A stretch of DNA of 64,000 bases from Clarkia xantiana subsp. parviflora (GCA_036873135.1 JAPTYO010000002.1:40167452-40231451), one strand, 5' to 3'; positions 1 through 11,173 are shown, counted from the stretch's first letter. The notes: a model not told the origin generated them from the sequence alone. Program-made: numbers and translations.

Positions 1-170
1 AAGGAAAGGAGGTCAGAAGGAGAGAAGGAAAGGAGGTCAGAAGGAGAGAAGGAAAGGAGGTCAGAAAGAGAGAAGGAAAGGAGGTCAGAAGGAGAGAAGG
101 AAAGGAGGTCAGAAGGAGAGAAGGAAAGGAGGTCAGAAGGAGAGAAGGAAAGGAGGTCAGAAGGAGAGAA
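1..170 (+). repeat. 24-bp purine-rich tandem array in R1 5' LTR
   Basis: About seven copies of a 24-bp unit of the form AAGGAAAGGAGGTCAGAAGG plus AGAG. One copy carries AAAGAGAG in place of AAGGAGAG, at the same place in both LTRs. Confidence 0.9.
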
Positions 171-320
171 GAGAAGGACATATATCAGAACGACTACCCC
201 AAGGGAGCAGAAGGGCATGTATCAGAATGACTAGTCCTAAGAACAGTGAACCCGACATTTCATTAGTGGGAGATAAATTCTAGATTGACGACCCGTTGAC
301 CTAGACTTTATAACCTAACA
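1..320 (+). repeat. R1 5' LTR, 3' part only
   Basis: This segment matches 9225-9544 base for base by eye and ends ...CCTAACA directly before the primer-binding site. The first ~170 bases are the 24-bp purine-rich tandem array. About 870 bases of the LTR lie left of the window, judging from the length of the 3' copy. Confidence 0.9.
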
Positions 321-321
321 C

Positions 322-345
322 TTGGCGCCGTCCGTGGGCTTCGAA
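322..345 (+). other. R1 primer-binding site
   Basis: TTGGCGCCGTCCGTGGGC begins one base after the LTR end. TGGCGCC is the usual start of the tRNA-complementary site in plant Tat/Athila-type gypsy elements. I did not assign the exact tRNA. Confidence 0.75.
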
Positions 346-369
346 CAGAAAGCCTGACAATCACGAGAG

Positions 370-930
370 CGAAGACGAACAACTTAGTGTCTAGAGATAA
401 TCGCCCACCTGGGGGCAATAGGCAAGAAAGACATCCTATACCTCCAGCAAGGCTGCCTAACCCAGAGAAACAGCCTGCACACCCAGAGTCTCAGGTAACC
501 CCACAGGCACCCCAGCCTAACAAGCAGGAAGGAGAACCTTCACGCCCAGCTGGCTAGGAGGCTTCCACAGCTTCAACTCCATTGACTAGGAAGCCACAGG
601 GACAGGGGGGCAACAAGAAGTGCCATCCCAATACACGGCACCTCCACAGGGATACCACTATGAGGCACCACTAGCTTACAGAGAGACCCTAAGGAATAGG
701 CAGGAAAGGCAACACCGACAGGAAGGAGAAGAAACTCATGAAGAGGAGCAAATTCCAACGTAAGAACGCCACTCGCACCCTTGAACAGGGCAACGAGGAG
801 AACATAGGAGAGACAACCAAAGGCCACCCCCAGGGGGAAGGCAGCAGTCTGTGCCTCCAAGGCAGCAACAGACACAGTAGGATGCCAGGGCATACACCCC
901 TCTGGGGGCAGATAGACAGATAAGACCTCC
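370..930 (+). pseudogene. R1 degenerate gag N-terminal-like region
   Basis: Just downstream of the primer-binding site, one plus-strand frame reads as a Pro/Gln/Asn-rich, charged stretch (for example PPARLPNPEKQPAHPES) and then breaks into stops and frame changes. Position and composition fit the N-terminal part of a Tat gag. No conserved gag motif can be recognised, so the call rests mainly on position. The stretch from 930 to 2180 shows only more broken frames. Confidence 0.3.
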
Positions 931-2183
931 AAGGAGGCATGGATTCAACCAAGTACCCCAACAGGGACATACACCGCATTAAGGGAGGACATACACGCCG
1001 GACCAACAAGGATATAGGAGTTCCAACATCCACCCTGGCAATGTACACATACAGTCCGTATCACTACAGACATGACTAAGGGACATATCAAGGAAAGCTA
1101 AAAGAGAGGGACATAGTCCCAACAACACAACAAGGCAACCACCTACCCATGATACAGCACGACAGGTCAAAACCCCTCGTGCATGACAACCCTTGGCACA
1201 CATCCCCCTAGGACAGGGGAGGAGTTGAAAAGACAAGGATTTGAACAGGGAACTAATAGAGTACCACACCACGTCAGCACATAGCTACTACAATGGGAAG
1301 TCTCATGGAGAGACATAGTAGAGTGAGACCGCACATAGCATACATGAAGGATACACCTCCACCTAGTCTGCCTTGCAAGGATGCGACCTCATATTCCTCA
1401 AGTGGAAAGAATACACACAGACTAATGGAGGAAGACAGTTACATTACCAAGGAAGCAGGGGATTTCAACACCCCACACCCATATCCTTCCCATATCCTCT
1501 TATTTAATTTAACTGCATAACAAGTCAACTCCCTAAAAGGAGTAGATTATGATACTTAACATCAACATGTTTTCCAAGAATGACCATACCGGACGCCTTC
1601 GGGCTCCGTGATATATATATACACAGGTAGACCACTAGAAGAATCAGTAAAAGGCCGTCGCCAATCAAGAGATGCACAAGCAACAGATTCCTCAATCCCA
1701 AAGAACACCTATAAGGTCAAGTTTCTGGGAAAGATCACAAGATGGAAGGCTCAGTTACAAAATAAGTTGAGCACTCCCAACATCCTATAGAGGAACTACC
1801 ATGAAGGATTACCCCTACTACAACCGTCCACTAAGCATCCTAGGGCCAAGCCCGTCAAAGGATCCCATCTGGCATTGGTATGCAAGGGGGGCACCAGTCA
1901 CAACATGCCCTCCCCACAAACGCCCATTAGCACAAGAGGGGGTAGCCGCGAACACATCCCTCAAAAAATGGAGGAAACCATATCACATGAGTAACGCCCA
2001 CCATCAAAGGCAAACACCTCCAGCGGATCTTTATGATTTCACAAAATAGCCAGGAGACACAACCACACTTAGAAAGCTCATCCAAGATAATGGAATACAC
2101 TTCCATCAAAAACCCTCAAGGACACCAAGCCTAGCAAAGGAAGAACGGTGACACCATCATCAAGCTTTTAAAAAAAAAAGGAT

Positions 2184-2360
2184 ATGGAAAACATAGTATT
2201 TCCACACAAGGATATGTTAGTAATAAGAGAGGGAATCACCAACTTTGACATGAAGAGAACCATAGTACATGAAAGGAGTCCGTCAGACATCTCCCATGAC
2301 CAACCATTGATGATACTAGAGAAGAGTCAGGCATACCTAATACCAAGGGACCCCCTACTA
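2184..2360 (+). pseudogene. R1 gypsy protease-like remnant
   Basis: The frame from 2184 reads FPHKDMLVI...NFDMKRTIVHERSPSDI. This resembles, segment by segment, the R6 protease (DDALVVTLNVDGYEMKRILIDGGSSSDIL). The catalytic Asp-Gly-Gly triad of R6 is replaced here by His-Glu-Arg, so the protease would be inactive. This is the clearest trace of pol in R1. No reverse transcriptase or integrase motif was found downstream. Confidence 0.45.
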
Positions 2361-2477
2361 GTAAAAGTGGTCAGAACATCAACACACCCATTAGGGACAC
2401 GCACTGCAAATGAACCAGGAAAAGGATGGAACACATATCCTTACAAGTATCCTTGCATTTATCCTTGCAAAAATTAA

Positions 2478-4195
2478 CTCCGTAGATAAAGAGGTCATCT
2501 AATAGATGACCATGTCTCTGTTCTCGAAATATGATCTTAACCCGGAGATCATTGGACTCCGTATCATATATGCAATGAATAACATGTTCATCAGAGATAG
2601 GTACACGAAGATTCAAGACAGCGCCATAAAGATTAGGCGCATACCTCTACCAAGTACGACACATTTGAGTGTTCATAAACACTCCCTCGCCATCGCACAA
2701 GAAAGAAAGGCAACCAAGGATACAAGTCCTAACAAAACAAACATCGGTAGAAAATCCGGTCATTGAAGTCATGCACCAAGAGAGAAACTCTAAGGATGCA
2801 AGATTAGCAAAAGAGATAGTCCAACAACTAGAGTATGAAAAAGGAGATACATCTCCTACCAAGAGCCTTAGGGCAGGAAAATAGTTCTACAAGATCAACC
2901 AAAGAAGAGCTCTAAAGCTTGGGGAGTAAGGTTTCAAGATCGACCCTCGCACTAGACACACTTCCCGATCAACCACCTTGTCTGCAAATGATAAGACATT
3001 TGACCCTGGCATCCCATCAAGAGGAGAACCCCGATAAAAGGGGCACTAGAAAAATATCCCGCCTTTAAGGCCATACGCCGAATACATGATGAATGAAGGT
3101 TATGACAAAACAAAAAAGGAGGGACTTGTCAGCTCAACACACCTCAAACACGTATACGTACGAAACACAAATGCAGCCTCTAATGAAGCTATCCAGCAAG
3201 GAATAGCCAATACGGGGACAAACCCATAGAAAATCATGGAGCATCACTTGCAAACCTAAAGGAAAACATCATTTTTAGGTTCAAGTCCTAATTCAAAGGA
3301 AGTCTATAACCAAGATTCAAGGTGGGAGGAGCATGACCAATGGGACATTCCCCAAAGGCATTGAAGAATACTCCAATGTGAAGGAAAAGGCAAGGCACTC
3401 TAAGTGCCACAACACTCCAAGAAGATACAGCCCGGTCAGACCCCCACACCCCCATGCACGAGCAAAGAGCATGGATCAGATTGAATAGTCTAAAACACGC
3501 CTATGAGATTAACAACTCAATACGCCATTCTATGAGAGAGCTTTTCAACCTAAAGCACAAGGAAGGGGGGGAAAGAATTTACAAGCACCCCTAGGATACA
3601 AACATTGCCACATCCTAGTTATCAAGAGAATGAAATCCACCCCCACCCACCCAAAGCAAAAGCTCTCCACCCAATCCCTAAAGATACATCCGACAAAGGC
3701 ATTATCCAAACCATGCCTATGACTGAAACAAGCAAGCATGAGAAAGAGTAAATCCTACAAGGGACACTCATCACATTCAAACAAGCAAACAAAGGAGCCC
3801 CGAGCATAAGGGGCACCCAACCAAGAAAGTGAACGAGGGGCCTTCAACGGCCAAATATGAAAGGCGGTGTGACCACCAAGCAACTTGGGGGGCACCAAAC
3901 GAATAAGTGCTTGGTAGTCCACCTAAGTGTAAGAGAAGAGATTAGAGGCAGAAGATCACAATCACATGCAATACCACTCCTCCTAGAAGAGGTCACATAG
4001 AGGAAAACATCCTCAACTCCCTATACGAACTCGTCCTAAGTTGGCAACACACAAACATCGCCCTCGAGAGGTGGTCTCCCACATTGAAGGAAAAGCGTGA
4101 CAACAAGCAATATCGTAGAAGGAGAAGTCAAGTAAAGACTCGAAAAGCATACCAAAAATGCACCATGCATGAGAAGGGACACAAGATAAGGTAAC
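2478..4195. other. R1 interior, no recognisable gene
   Basis: All six frames are broken and no RT, RNase H or integrase motif is visible where pol would be expected. There is no obvious tandem structure. Probably decayed or replaced pol sequence of a non-autonomous element. Confidence 0.6.
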
Positions 4196-4199
4196 ATTA

Positions 4200-4835
4200 T
4201 GAGCCCTCCGGGAGCCAATCCCGCGAACACATTCGACGCCCCCAAGAGCGTATCTTGAGAGTAGTTCTAAAACTACGAACCCTGTGCCCTCCAGGAGCCT
4301 ATCCCGCGAACAGTTTTCGACGCCCCCAAGAGCGTATCTTGAGAGTAGTTTTCATACTACGACATTCGACGCCCCCAAGAGCGTATCTTGAGAGTAGTTT
4401 ATACACTATGACCTTCGACGCACCAAGAGCGTATCTTGAGAGTGGTTTCCAAAAACTACGAATTTCGACGCCCCCAAGAGCGTATCTTGAGAGTAGTGTT
4501 CATACTACGACCTTCGACGCCCCCAAGAGCGTATCTTGAGAGTAGTATTCATACTACGACCTTCGACGCCCCCAAGAGCGTATCTTGAGAGTAGTTATTA
4601 CACTACAACTTCGACGCACCAAGAGCGTATCTTGAGAGTGGTTTCCAAAAACTACGAATTCGACGCCCCCAGGAGCGTATCTTGAGGTAGATTTGCAACC
4701 TACCAGATTCGACGCCCCCAAGAGCGTATCTTGAGGTAGAAAAAACACTACCAGTTCGACGCCCCCAAGAGCGTATCTTGAGGTAGATTTCAAACTACCA
4801 GTTCGACGCCCACCAGGAGCGTATCTTTGGTCTAA
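4200..4835 (+). repeat. R1 hairpin-bearing tandem array, about 50-bp units
   Basis: About a dozen units share the core TTCGACGCCCCCAAGAGCG followed by TATCTTGAG. Each then has a short inverted pair around a variable spacer: AGTAGT...ACTAC in early units, GGTAG...CTACC in the last three. The core itself holds a second hairpin, CAAGA-GCGTA-TCTTG. Units vary in length (about 45-57 bp), so this is not a simple slippage satellite. Confidence 0.85.
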
Positions 4836-4836
4836 C

Positions 4837-5135
4837 CTGAGCCCTCCGGGAGCCTATCCTGTGAAACGTTAAGTGCAGTCCGAGAGCCTATCTCGTGAAC
4901 AGTTTGACACCCGTCAAGAAGGTATCGGTGGACTAACCTGTGCCCTCCGGGAGCCTATCCTGTGAAACGTTAAGTGCAGTCCGAGAGCCTATCTCGTGAA
5001 CAGTTTGACACCCGTCAAGAAGGTATCGGTGGACTAACCTGTGCCCTCCGGGAGCCTATCCTGTGAAACGTTAAGTGCCGTCCGAGAGCCTGTCTCGTGA
5101 ACAGATTTCGACGCCCACCAAGAGCGTATCTTTGG
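4837..5135 (+). repeat. R1 101-bp tandem repeat
   Basis: Two full copies and a partial third, with GCCCTCCGGG recurring at 4841, 4942 and 5043. Each unit contains CGGGA-GCCTA-TCCTG and CGAGA-GCCTA-TCTCG, the same hairpin plan as the preceding array. Confidence 0.85.
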
Positions 5136-5182
5136 CCTAACAGTACAACGTATACCGTGTAAGGGGTATCAGAAGAGATCAT

Positions 5183-5275
5183 CACACCATGCTTAGAAGG
5201 ACACCATGCTTAGAAGGATACCATGCTTAGAAGGATACCATGCTTAGAAGGATACCATGCTCAGAAGGATACCAT
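5183..5275 (+). repeat. R1 17-bp tandem repeat
   Basis: About five copies of ACCATGCTTAGAAGGAT in a row with one or two changes per copy. Confidence 0.85.
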
Positions 5276-5852
5276 AAGAAAGAAATTTCTAAGTAAAGTA
5301 ATGTGAAGAACAAGTAATGTTTTTTCTTGATGAGATAGCAGGTATGATGTGAAGGAAAGCACAAAAGAAAGAAAAAGAAAGGAAAGCATATTCAAAGGAG
5401 AAGTCCATGACCAAAGGACCATATACAGAAGCACAAGAGGTTATCATGAAAAGTAACGAGTTATACTACCACCCATATCACAAGTCAAGAGAAGTATCTC
5501 AAAGGAACCCAACACCACCAAGAAGGATAGCAAAGACATGAAATCCCAAGGTCAAAGCTCTCAAAATAAGCTCGACCCATCAAGAAGAGAATTGCCTTAC
5601 AAGTCACACAAATCAACCTCCGACAAATATTATTGTCATACATGCCGCCCTCGCGTGACCTATGCTCGTATCAGACTTGAACATCGTCAAGCACAACTCA
5701 TGAAGGAGACATCTAAAGAGCATAAAGGATACAACATCCGACAAGACGAGACATCGGGACCTAACCCAACAAACATAGCCTAAACATAGGACAGCTATAA
5801 CAATAAAGGCTCTCCAACGAGAAAGGAATACTAAAGCACAACTCCATACATC

Positions 5853-6131
5853 GTGATGTGGCTATCATGTCCACATACACTGAAGTGGCTATCATGTCCA
5901 TATACACTGAAGTGGCTATCATGTCCACATATCTTGAAGTGGCTATCATGTCCACATACCTTGAAGTGGCTATCATGTCCACATATCTTGAAGTGGCTAT
6001 CATGTCCACATACCTTGAAGTGGCTATCATGTCCACATATCCTGAAGTGGCTATCATGTCCACACACTACAGAAGGGTTATCACTCCGACACATCACGAA
6101 GTGGCTATCACGTCCACATACCCCGAAGTGA
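5853..6131 (+). repeat. R1 27-bp tandem repeat
   Basis: About ten copies of GTGGCTATCATGTCCACATA plus CTTGAA-like ends. The unit length is a multiple of three and contains no stop, so several frames on both strands stay open. Each unit has a GTGG...CCAC inverted pair. Confidence 0.9.
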
Positions 6132-6453
6132 TTATCATGACAGCACGTCATAAAACATCTGTCAAAGACATGCATTGTAAAGACACCATCCCGACCACGA
6201 ACATCAAAAGGCTACGCCTAGCCTCAGGAGGAGGTCCAAGAAAAAGGAAAAACAGCACCCTTCGTACGCTCATCAAAGGTAGGCACTTATATTTCAACCC
6301 ACTGGGTGATACTAGGAAGGAGACGTCCTCATTATGAAGACAACCTCCATATCTCACGAGATCAACCATGAAGCAAAGAATCACGACAAGCACTATTGAG
6401 GGCATATAACAAAACGATCCCCACAATGATCACAACTACGATCCTAGTAGAGG

Positions 6454-7232
6454 CTAACTCAAGAGCAGTCTCCACCAAACTCCAAAGCAAGAATTTGCTA
6501 TCTTAATTAGAGCCATGACAGGAGAAAGGAACCTCAGTGAAAGGTGATGATCACACCCATCACCGAAAGAAAAATCTTCAACGCAGGGGTTAATAACATA
6601 ACCCATAGGAAATACAAAAACACTTTCAAAAGTCGTCAAATCTACATGAAGATGAAATAAACTTGAGACTCGGCCCCTCGGCTGGGGGGCAGGGGATATA
6701 GAAGAGACATCAAGACCTATGATCACCCCATCGCCAGCCACAGGTTGTTTCCTTTTGTCTAGCAAAGAGGTCGCCTCTTCAACCACTACCTCCTTATCAG
6801 GGGAGGGAGTCAGCAAGGGGGCACTAGAAGGAGAGCCTCTCGCAGTTTCCTTCTCCTTGGCAGCCGAGGGCCCGACCTCAGAGTCAGGTTTCCGCGCCTC
6901 GGATTTAGATTGACTTGAACTCTCACCCACCACAAGAACCATTCGGTAACCAGGGAAGAACGCTCTAACAACAAGAAGGAAGCAGCATGAGAACAATCAT
7001 AAGTATATCACAAAGAAAAGAGAAGGGAAAAAGAACATACTGGAAGCATTAGAAGCCACCCCTGACTTAGAAAATTTCTAGGCCTGATAAGCAGAACTAG
7101 AGGGTCCTTCCCTCTCATCTGATTCAACGGACGGTCAGATTTGGTCTGACTACCTTGGAAAACGATCTTCAAGGTCTCCCTGTCTGAAGAAGAAAGCTTC
7201 TCAAAAGGTGAGTCATCTATACGAGCAACCAA
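6454..7232 (-). pseudogene. R1 antisense ORF remnant
   Basis: Two open stretches lie on the strand opposite to the element, 7232-7008 and 6996-6454. Between them is a run that looks like an intron start (CCAGTATGTTC). The second is Ser/Glu/Lys/Pro-rich at its start (for example SSSQSKSEARKPDSEVG). R6 and several plant Tat families carry an antisense gene between pol and the 3' LTR, and this sits in the matching place. No direct similarity to the R6 antisense protein could be established, so the assignment rests on position, strand and composition. Confidence 0.4.
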
Positions 7233-8335
7233 CGCAAAGATCGACCCTTACTCATGGAGGGGCGAGATACGCCTACTACGGGGGCAACCTTAACACCAAG
7301 GGAAGAGGGCGAACTTTTAGTTTCCCCAAATGGAGCAACGCTCCAGCACATCCGAAGGAAGGATCAACCCTTAACACATGTCAATAGACCCCTTCGCTCG
7401 CGGCGGTAAGAAGAAAGCTTGTAAGATTTTTCACCCTTACTTTTATGGGGAACAAGTTGCAGGGTAAAGGTCAAAAGCTATACACACGCTCCAACGAATG
7501 AAGGAAAAATGTTACACATGACGAAGGTCGAGAATAATGGACAATGCTCACGCTAGTACGAGGGAGGCGGAACGTTGTGTCCCATTGAGTGGCAGAGTTT
7601 CCACCCTCAAGTAAAGGAGAGGTCTATGCTCTCACCTTTGCACTTATGCTCATATTCATGATTAACATCTGCAGGTACATCAATGTCATCACTCATGCTT
7701 ATACTCACAACCCATCCATACATACATACATGTTCATGCTTGCACTCATATGCATGCCCACATACACACTCCCGCGTGTTCAAACATTTAGACGTCCATG
7801 CACGTGGCCGCCATGTATTCATGCATACATTCATGACTACAATCGCATCATGTCTCTACTCACTCCCATCCTTATGTTCCTACTTGCATGTATGCTAGTA
7901 CACATCCTCATGTTCATGATATGTCCATGCTCAATCCTAGTTAACATCCTATAGGCATATTTTCTAGTATCCCATACTTAGAAAAAATTTTGGGCCAAAA
8001 TTAAATTTTTCTCCACTTAGGCAAATCACGGCATGAAATTGAAGCATGAATCACTTAGATGTATCAGTATTGCATTCCTATGCAAGCATGTATTTTTTGA
8101 GTATACGCCTGTAGCAAAGATAGATTTATTACTCCCACCTCAGACGGACGCGTGATTAGACACACGTTCGTGCTACTCTGACGTTTACAATTCCTCTATC
8201 TCATAAGGCAGGGGGCAGAGTCAGAGGCACGCATCCATGGGTAAGTAAGCATTCAGACGAAAGGTAAAACCCCGGTTTCAAATTGCGCGTGTCATACCAT
8301 CCTAAAATAGAGTCAATCAAGGGTCAGGCCATTGG
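7233..8335. other. R1 3' untranslated region
   Basis: No gene seen. 7600-7950 is a low-complexity stretch with recurring ATGCATGC/CATGTTCATG-like words. The segment ends at the purine-rich tract GACTCGGGGGCA (8339-8349). Confidence 0.6.
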
Positions 8336-8505
8336 TTGACTCGGGGGCATGTGATGGATATACGCCCAATTTGAACCCGTTGACTTCCGAACCGTTGTAT
8401 TTTTATCGTCCCATTTATGATTGCAAATCGAAACTTCAACCCGGACACTTCGCGAGAACATCGACGGCTCGGACGGGGCCGAAGCGCCCGTCCGACAGAG
8501 GCGAA

Positions 8506-8765
8506 CTCACCTAGGTGAGGTTGGGTGGCCACACCCGACCTCCCCTAGGGGAGATCGGGTCAGCCGACCCGATCTCCCCTAGGGGAGATCGGGTTGGCCA
8601 ACCCGATCTCTCCTAGGAGAGATCGGGTTGGCCAACCCGATCTCTCCTAGGAGAGATCGGGTCAGCCAACCCGATCTCTCCTAGGAGAGATCGGGTCGGC
8701 CAACCCGATCCCTCCTAGGAGGGATGGGGTTGGCCAACCCCACCCTCCCTAGGAGGGGTTGGGTG
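8506..8765. repeat. 34-bp palindrome array in R1 LTR (U3)
   Basis: Eight CCTAGG-centred palindromes begin their core at 8510, 8544, 8578, 8612, 8646, 8680, 8714 and 8748, exactly 34 bp apart. Arms differ between copies but match within copies: CTCA/TGAG, CTCC/GGAG (twice), CTCT/AGAG (three times), CCCT/AGGG, and a last imperfect one. Between them lie a second set of palindromes of the form GGGTTGGCCAACCC. Confidence 0.95.
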
Positions 8766-8959
8766 TCCTCACCCAACCCCTACCCTTGGGGGTCGGATTT
8801 CTCCCCCCCAAGGGCCCCGACACCATCTTCAGACGCCCATGCTCGGTCCACTCCGCCTACCTCCTCCGAATCCTAAGGTCTTAATTATGTGCTTAAAGGT
8901 TAATTAATTGTGTTTAAAGGCTAACGATGTCATTAAGTCACCTTAATGACACCGTTGCC

Positions 8960-8967
8960 TATAAATA
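8960..8967 (+). promoter_or_regulatory. R1 LTR TATA box
   Basis: TATAAATA, about 90 bases upstream of the conserved R/U5 motif, as in other Tat LTRs here. Confidence 0.6.
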
Positions 8968-9204
8968 CCCCACCTTCACATCTCATTGAAGGATCTTGGC
9001 AAGTTGCACAATTTTGCTCTGACATCTCTCTAGCTTTATCTCTCTAAAACCGTACTGACTTAGGCATCGGAGAGGGTTCATCAGGCACCACCCCCCCTCT
9101 GTGCCTGGTATTGCCCCTCTTGCAGGGTGGCAAGGAGAAGAGAGCCAAGGAAGCAGAAGAGCATAGAACAGTAGGATAAGCCCCAGGGATAAGAAGTACA
9201 AGCC

Positions 9205-9394
9205 TCAGGAGGTCAGAAGGAGAGAAGGAAAGGAGGTCAGAAGGAGAGAAGGAAAGGAGGTCAGAAGGAGAGAAGGAAAGGAGGTCAGAAAGAGAGAAGG
9301 AAAGGAGGTCAGAAGGAGAGAAGGAAAGGAGGTCAGAAGGAGAGAAGGAAAGGAGGTCAGAAGGAGAGAAGGAAAGGAGGTCAGAAGGAGAGAA
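9205..9394 (+). repeat. 24-bp purine-rich tandem array in R1 3' LTR
   Basis: The same unit as at 1-170, complete here with about eight copies, next to the LTR 3' end. The minus strand stays open because of the repeat and is not a gene. Confidence 0.9.
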
Positions 9395-9548
9395 GAGAAG
9401 GACATATATCAGAACGACTACCCCAAGGGAGCAGAAGGGCATGTATCAGAATGACTAGTCCTAAGAACAGTGAACCCGACATTTCATTAGTGGGAGATAA
9501 ATTCTAGATTGACGACCCGTTGACCTAGACTTTATAACCTAACACTAT

Positions 9549-10440
9549 ACTGATTTCAGTGGAACACAGTTATACATGAATGTGAATCACTTCTCATCAT
9601 CCCTTAGGGAACAGCTGATTAAGTGACTCTAACATTATGTTTATAAACTATGCTTCCAGAAGTGTGTGATTTAATTTGAATGCCTAGCCCGACTTGTCGT
9701 TCAAGGCGTACGGAAGAAAAATCGTTTAACCGACTTCATCCTTCTTCGTTTGCAAACTTATCTCAGAGATTTTATCCCATCTCCGAACTGAGCATTTCAG
9801 GTTTTCACCTTATGTGTCAATTGATACTTTTACATGGTCGTGGTAGCTTTCCGAAGCCTACTTCTTACCGATGTAAAGGTTATCGATAAGTTATTTCCGA
9901 AGGAATGCAGACGAAAATTCAACACATCATCATTTAAAAACTTCATTATTAAACTCATACTTTGAAACAATGTGTTCCTTTTTCGAGGTCCACTTGCGCG
10001 TAGCGCAATTTTACCGAAGTTTTAACCCTTGGTTAAATCGTTTCATTTCTGAATTTAATTCAATTTAATCCAATCGGTTTCAAACATGATTACCATTACA
10101 TTTTATTTCTTTCAATGGAGTATTAACAAAGAAAGAGTTAGAATCGGTTAATTCTTATAGCTACGCAATCAATGGATTTTAATGGCATCTTGATTTTACT
10201 CAAATGATTAGATGTAGGATTAAAATGTATGGAGTTGTTTGATTTTGGCTATGTCTAATAGCCTTATTGTTTCGGTTTACTTACTTTTCGGATCGATCTC
10301 GTTTCTACCCGAGTCGATTAATCTTGATAAGCAGAAAACATTTCGAATCGAATGGTAACTACTTTACTCAAAAGATTCCGAAATTTCAATAACAAAAATT
10401 CAACAAAACGAACATATAAGAGAAATAACGACGATGGTTT
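9549..10440 (-). other. Segment shared by R2 and R3 (copy 1)
   Basis: Closely matches 17706-18560 of R3, starting at ACTGATTTCAGTGGAACACAG. It has no open frame on either strand and lies 3' of gag, where protease and integrase would be in an autonomous copia element. It looks like non-coding filler carried by this sub-family. Confidence 0.7.
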
Positions 10441-10537
10441 TAGAATCCAGATCATCCACGAAGCTTCAAGAGATAAAAGGTAGAGCGTTGGGAGGATTTA
10501 AACGAGACATATGTTGTACTTTTATCACTGACGTTCA

Positions 10538-11173
10538 TCACACCGGATTTTCGTTCGAGGACCAAAATGATGATCCCGTTTCCTCTGCATCTCCCCTTGA
10601 TCTCTTTCGGTGAAGCACAGAAAAATCCTCCGATCTCTTTTGTTTGCTTTCAACAAACAGGTCAGTGATAAACTTAATTGATTCAATCAAGTAACCCAGC
10701 CCGTCGTCGGCGGCCAACCAAGATAGATGATACCTTTGTGCAATACTGAGTGTCTTTCTCCAATTCGATCTCTCTTTCGTAAGATCTGATGTGGGTTTTA
10801 CACCTACATCTTGGGATGTAAGGGAAAAATACTCAAATAGCACTCTCCTGGCTTCGGCTGCCCTTCCTCCACCGAAGCGGAGTATAATGGCACACCAAAG
10901 TTGAAGAGCACTTAAGTTGAGTTTGAAGTCCTCTGCAACCTCTCTGTCCAAGGCTGCCAGTATCACCTAACAAGCTCAACGATCGGAAAATCTCCTTAAC
11001 TTATTTGGGTATGTAAGCACGCCTTGCTCATTCACCCATGTCCTCCCCTTATTCACGTCAATACACTCATGTTTACTTTCAGCGAAAAGGAGTTCTCTTA
11101 CATATTCACTCCATGCATCCCAATCCATACCATCCAGATTGCGAGGCTTGTAGAAGCGAACCGATCCAGCCAT
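10538..11173 (-). pseudogene. R2 divergent gag-like ORF with two in-frame stops
   Basis: ATG at 11173 starts MAGSVRFYKPRNLDG and runs to 10985, followed by TGA and TAG. It then continues in the same frame to 10538 (VILAALDREVAEDFKLNLSALQLW...). The pattern of an N-terminal W-containing segment, an 'ILAALD..V' helix and a 'LW..I..RFGG' segment recalls copia gag (UBN2-type). Length is about 210 residues and the end is basic (KRSRGDAEE). It replaces the ordinary gag seen at the same place in R3 and R4. The gag call is tentative; a captured gene fragment is the alternative. Confidence 0.4.

Larger units (their letters stand above)
1..9544 (+). mobile_element. R1: Tat-like non-autonomous LTR retrotransposon, left end cut by window edge
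   Basis: Bases 1-320 are the end of a 5' LTR and match 9225-9544, the end of the 3' LTR, with no difference that I can find. A primer-binding-type TTGGCGCC follows the 5' LTR, and a purine-rich tract precedes the 3' LTR. The interior (321-8350) has no intact gag or pol, only a weak gag-like leader, a protease-like patch near 2.2 kb and an antisense ORF remnant near 6.5-7.2 kb. It carries four tandem arrays. The 3' flank (9545 onward) is copia R2, so R1 inserted into R2. The TSD cannot be checked because the left end is outside the window. Identical LTR ends with a dead interior suggest recent movement using proteins from another element (inference). Confidence 0.85.
8350..9544 (+). repeat. 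R1 3' LTR
   Basis: Begins TG(TG)ATGG after GACTCGGGGGCA and ends CCTAACA at 9544, about 1.19 kb. It contains the palindrome array, a TATA box, the Tat-type R/U5 motif GGCATCGGAGAGGG...TTGCAGGG and the 24-bp array. The start could be 8350 or 8352. The next bases are copia R2. Confidence 0.85.

Noticed and set aside
5858..6337. Open frame of 159 codons with a 9-residue repeat (AIMSTYLEV)
   Set aside because: Created by the 27-bp tandem repeat; several frames on both strands are open, so no evidence for a protein.
7589..7954. 121-codon hydrophobic frame in R1
   Set aside because: Arises from low-complexity CATGTTCATG-like sequence; no membrane-protein features beyond composition.
8506..8765. 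Regular array that could be mistaken for a CRISPR
   Set aside because: No spacers, units are palindromic and contiguous, and it lies inside an LTR in a plant genome.
9044..9442. Minus-strand frame with repeats LLSFSPSD / LLLTSFPS
   Set aside because: It is the complement of the purine-rich 24-bp LTR array; not a gene.
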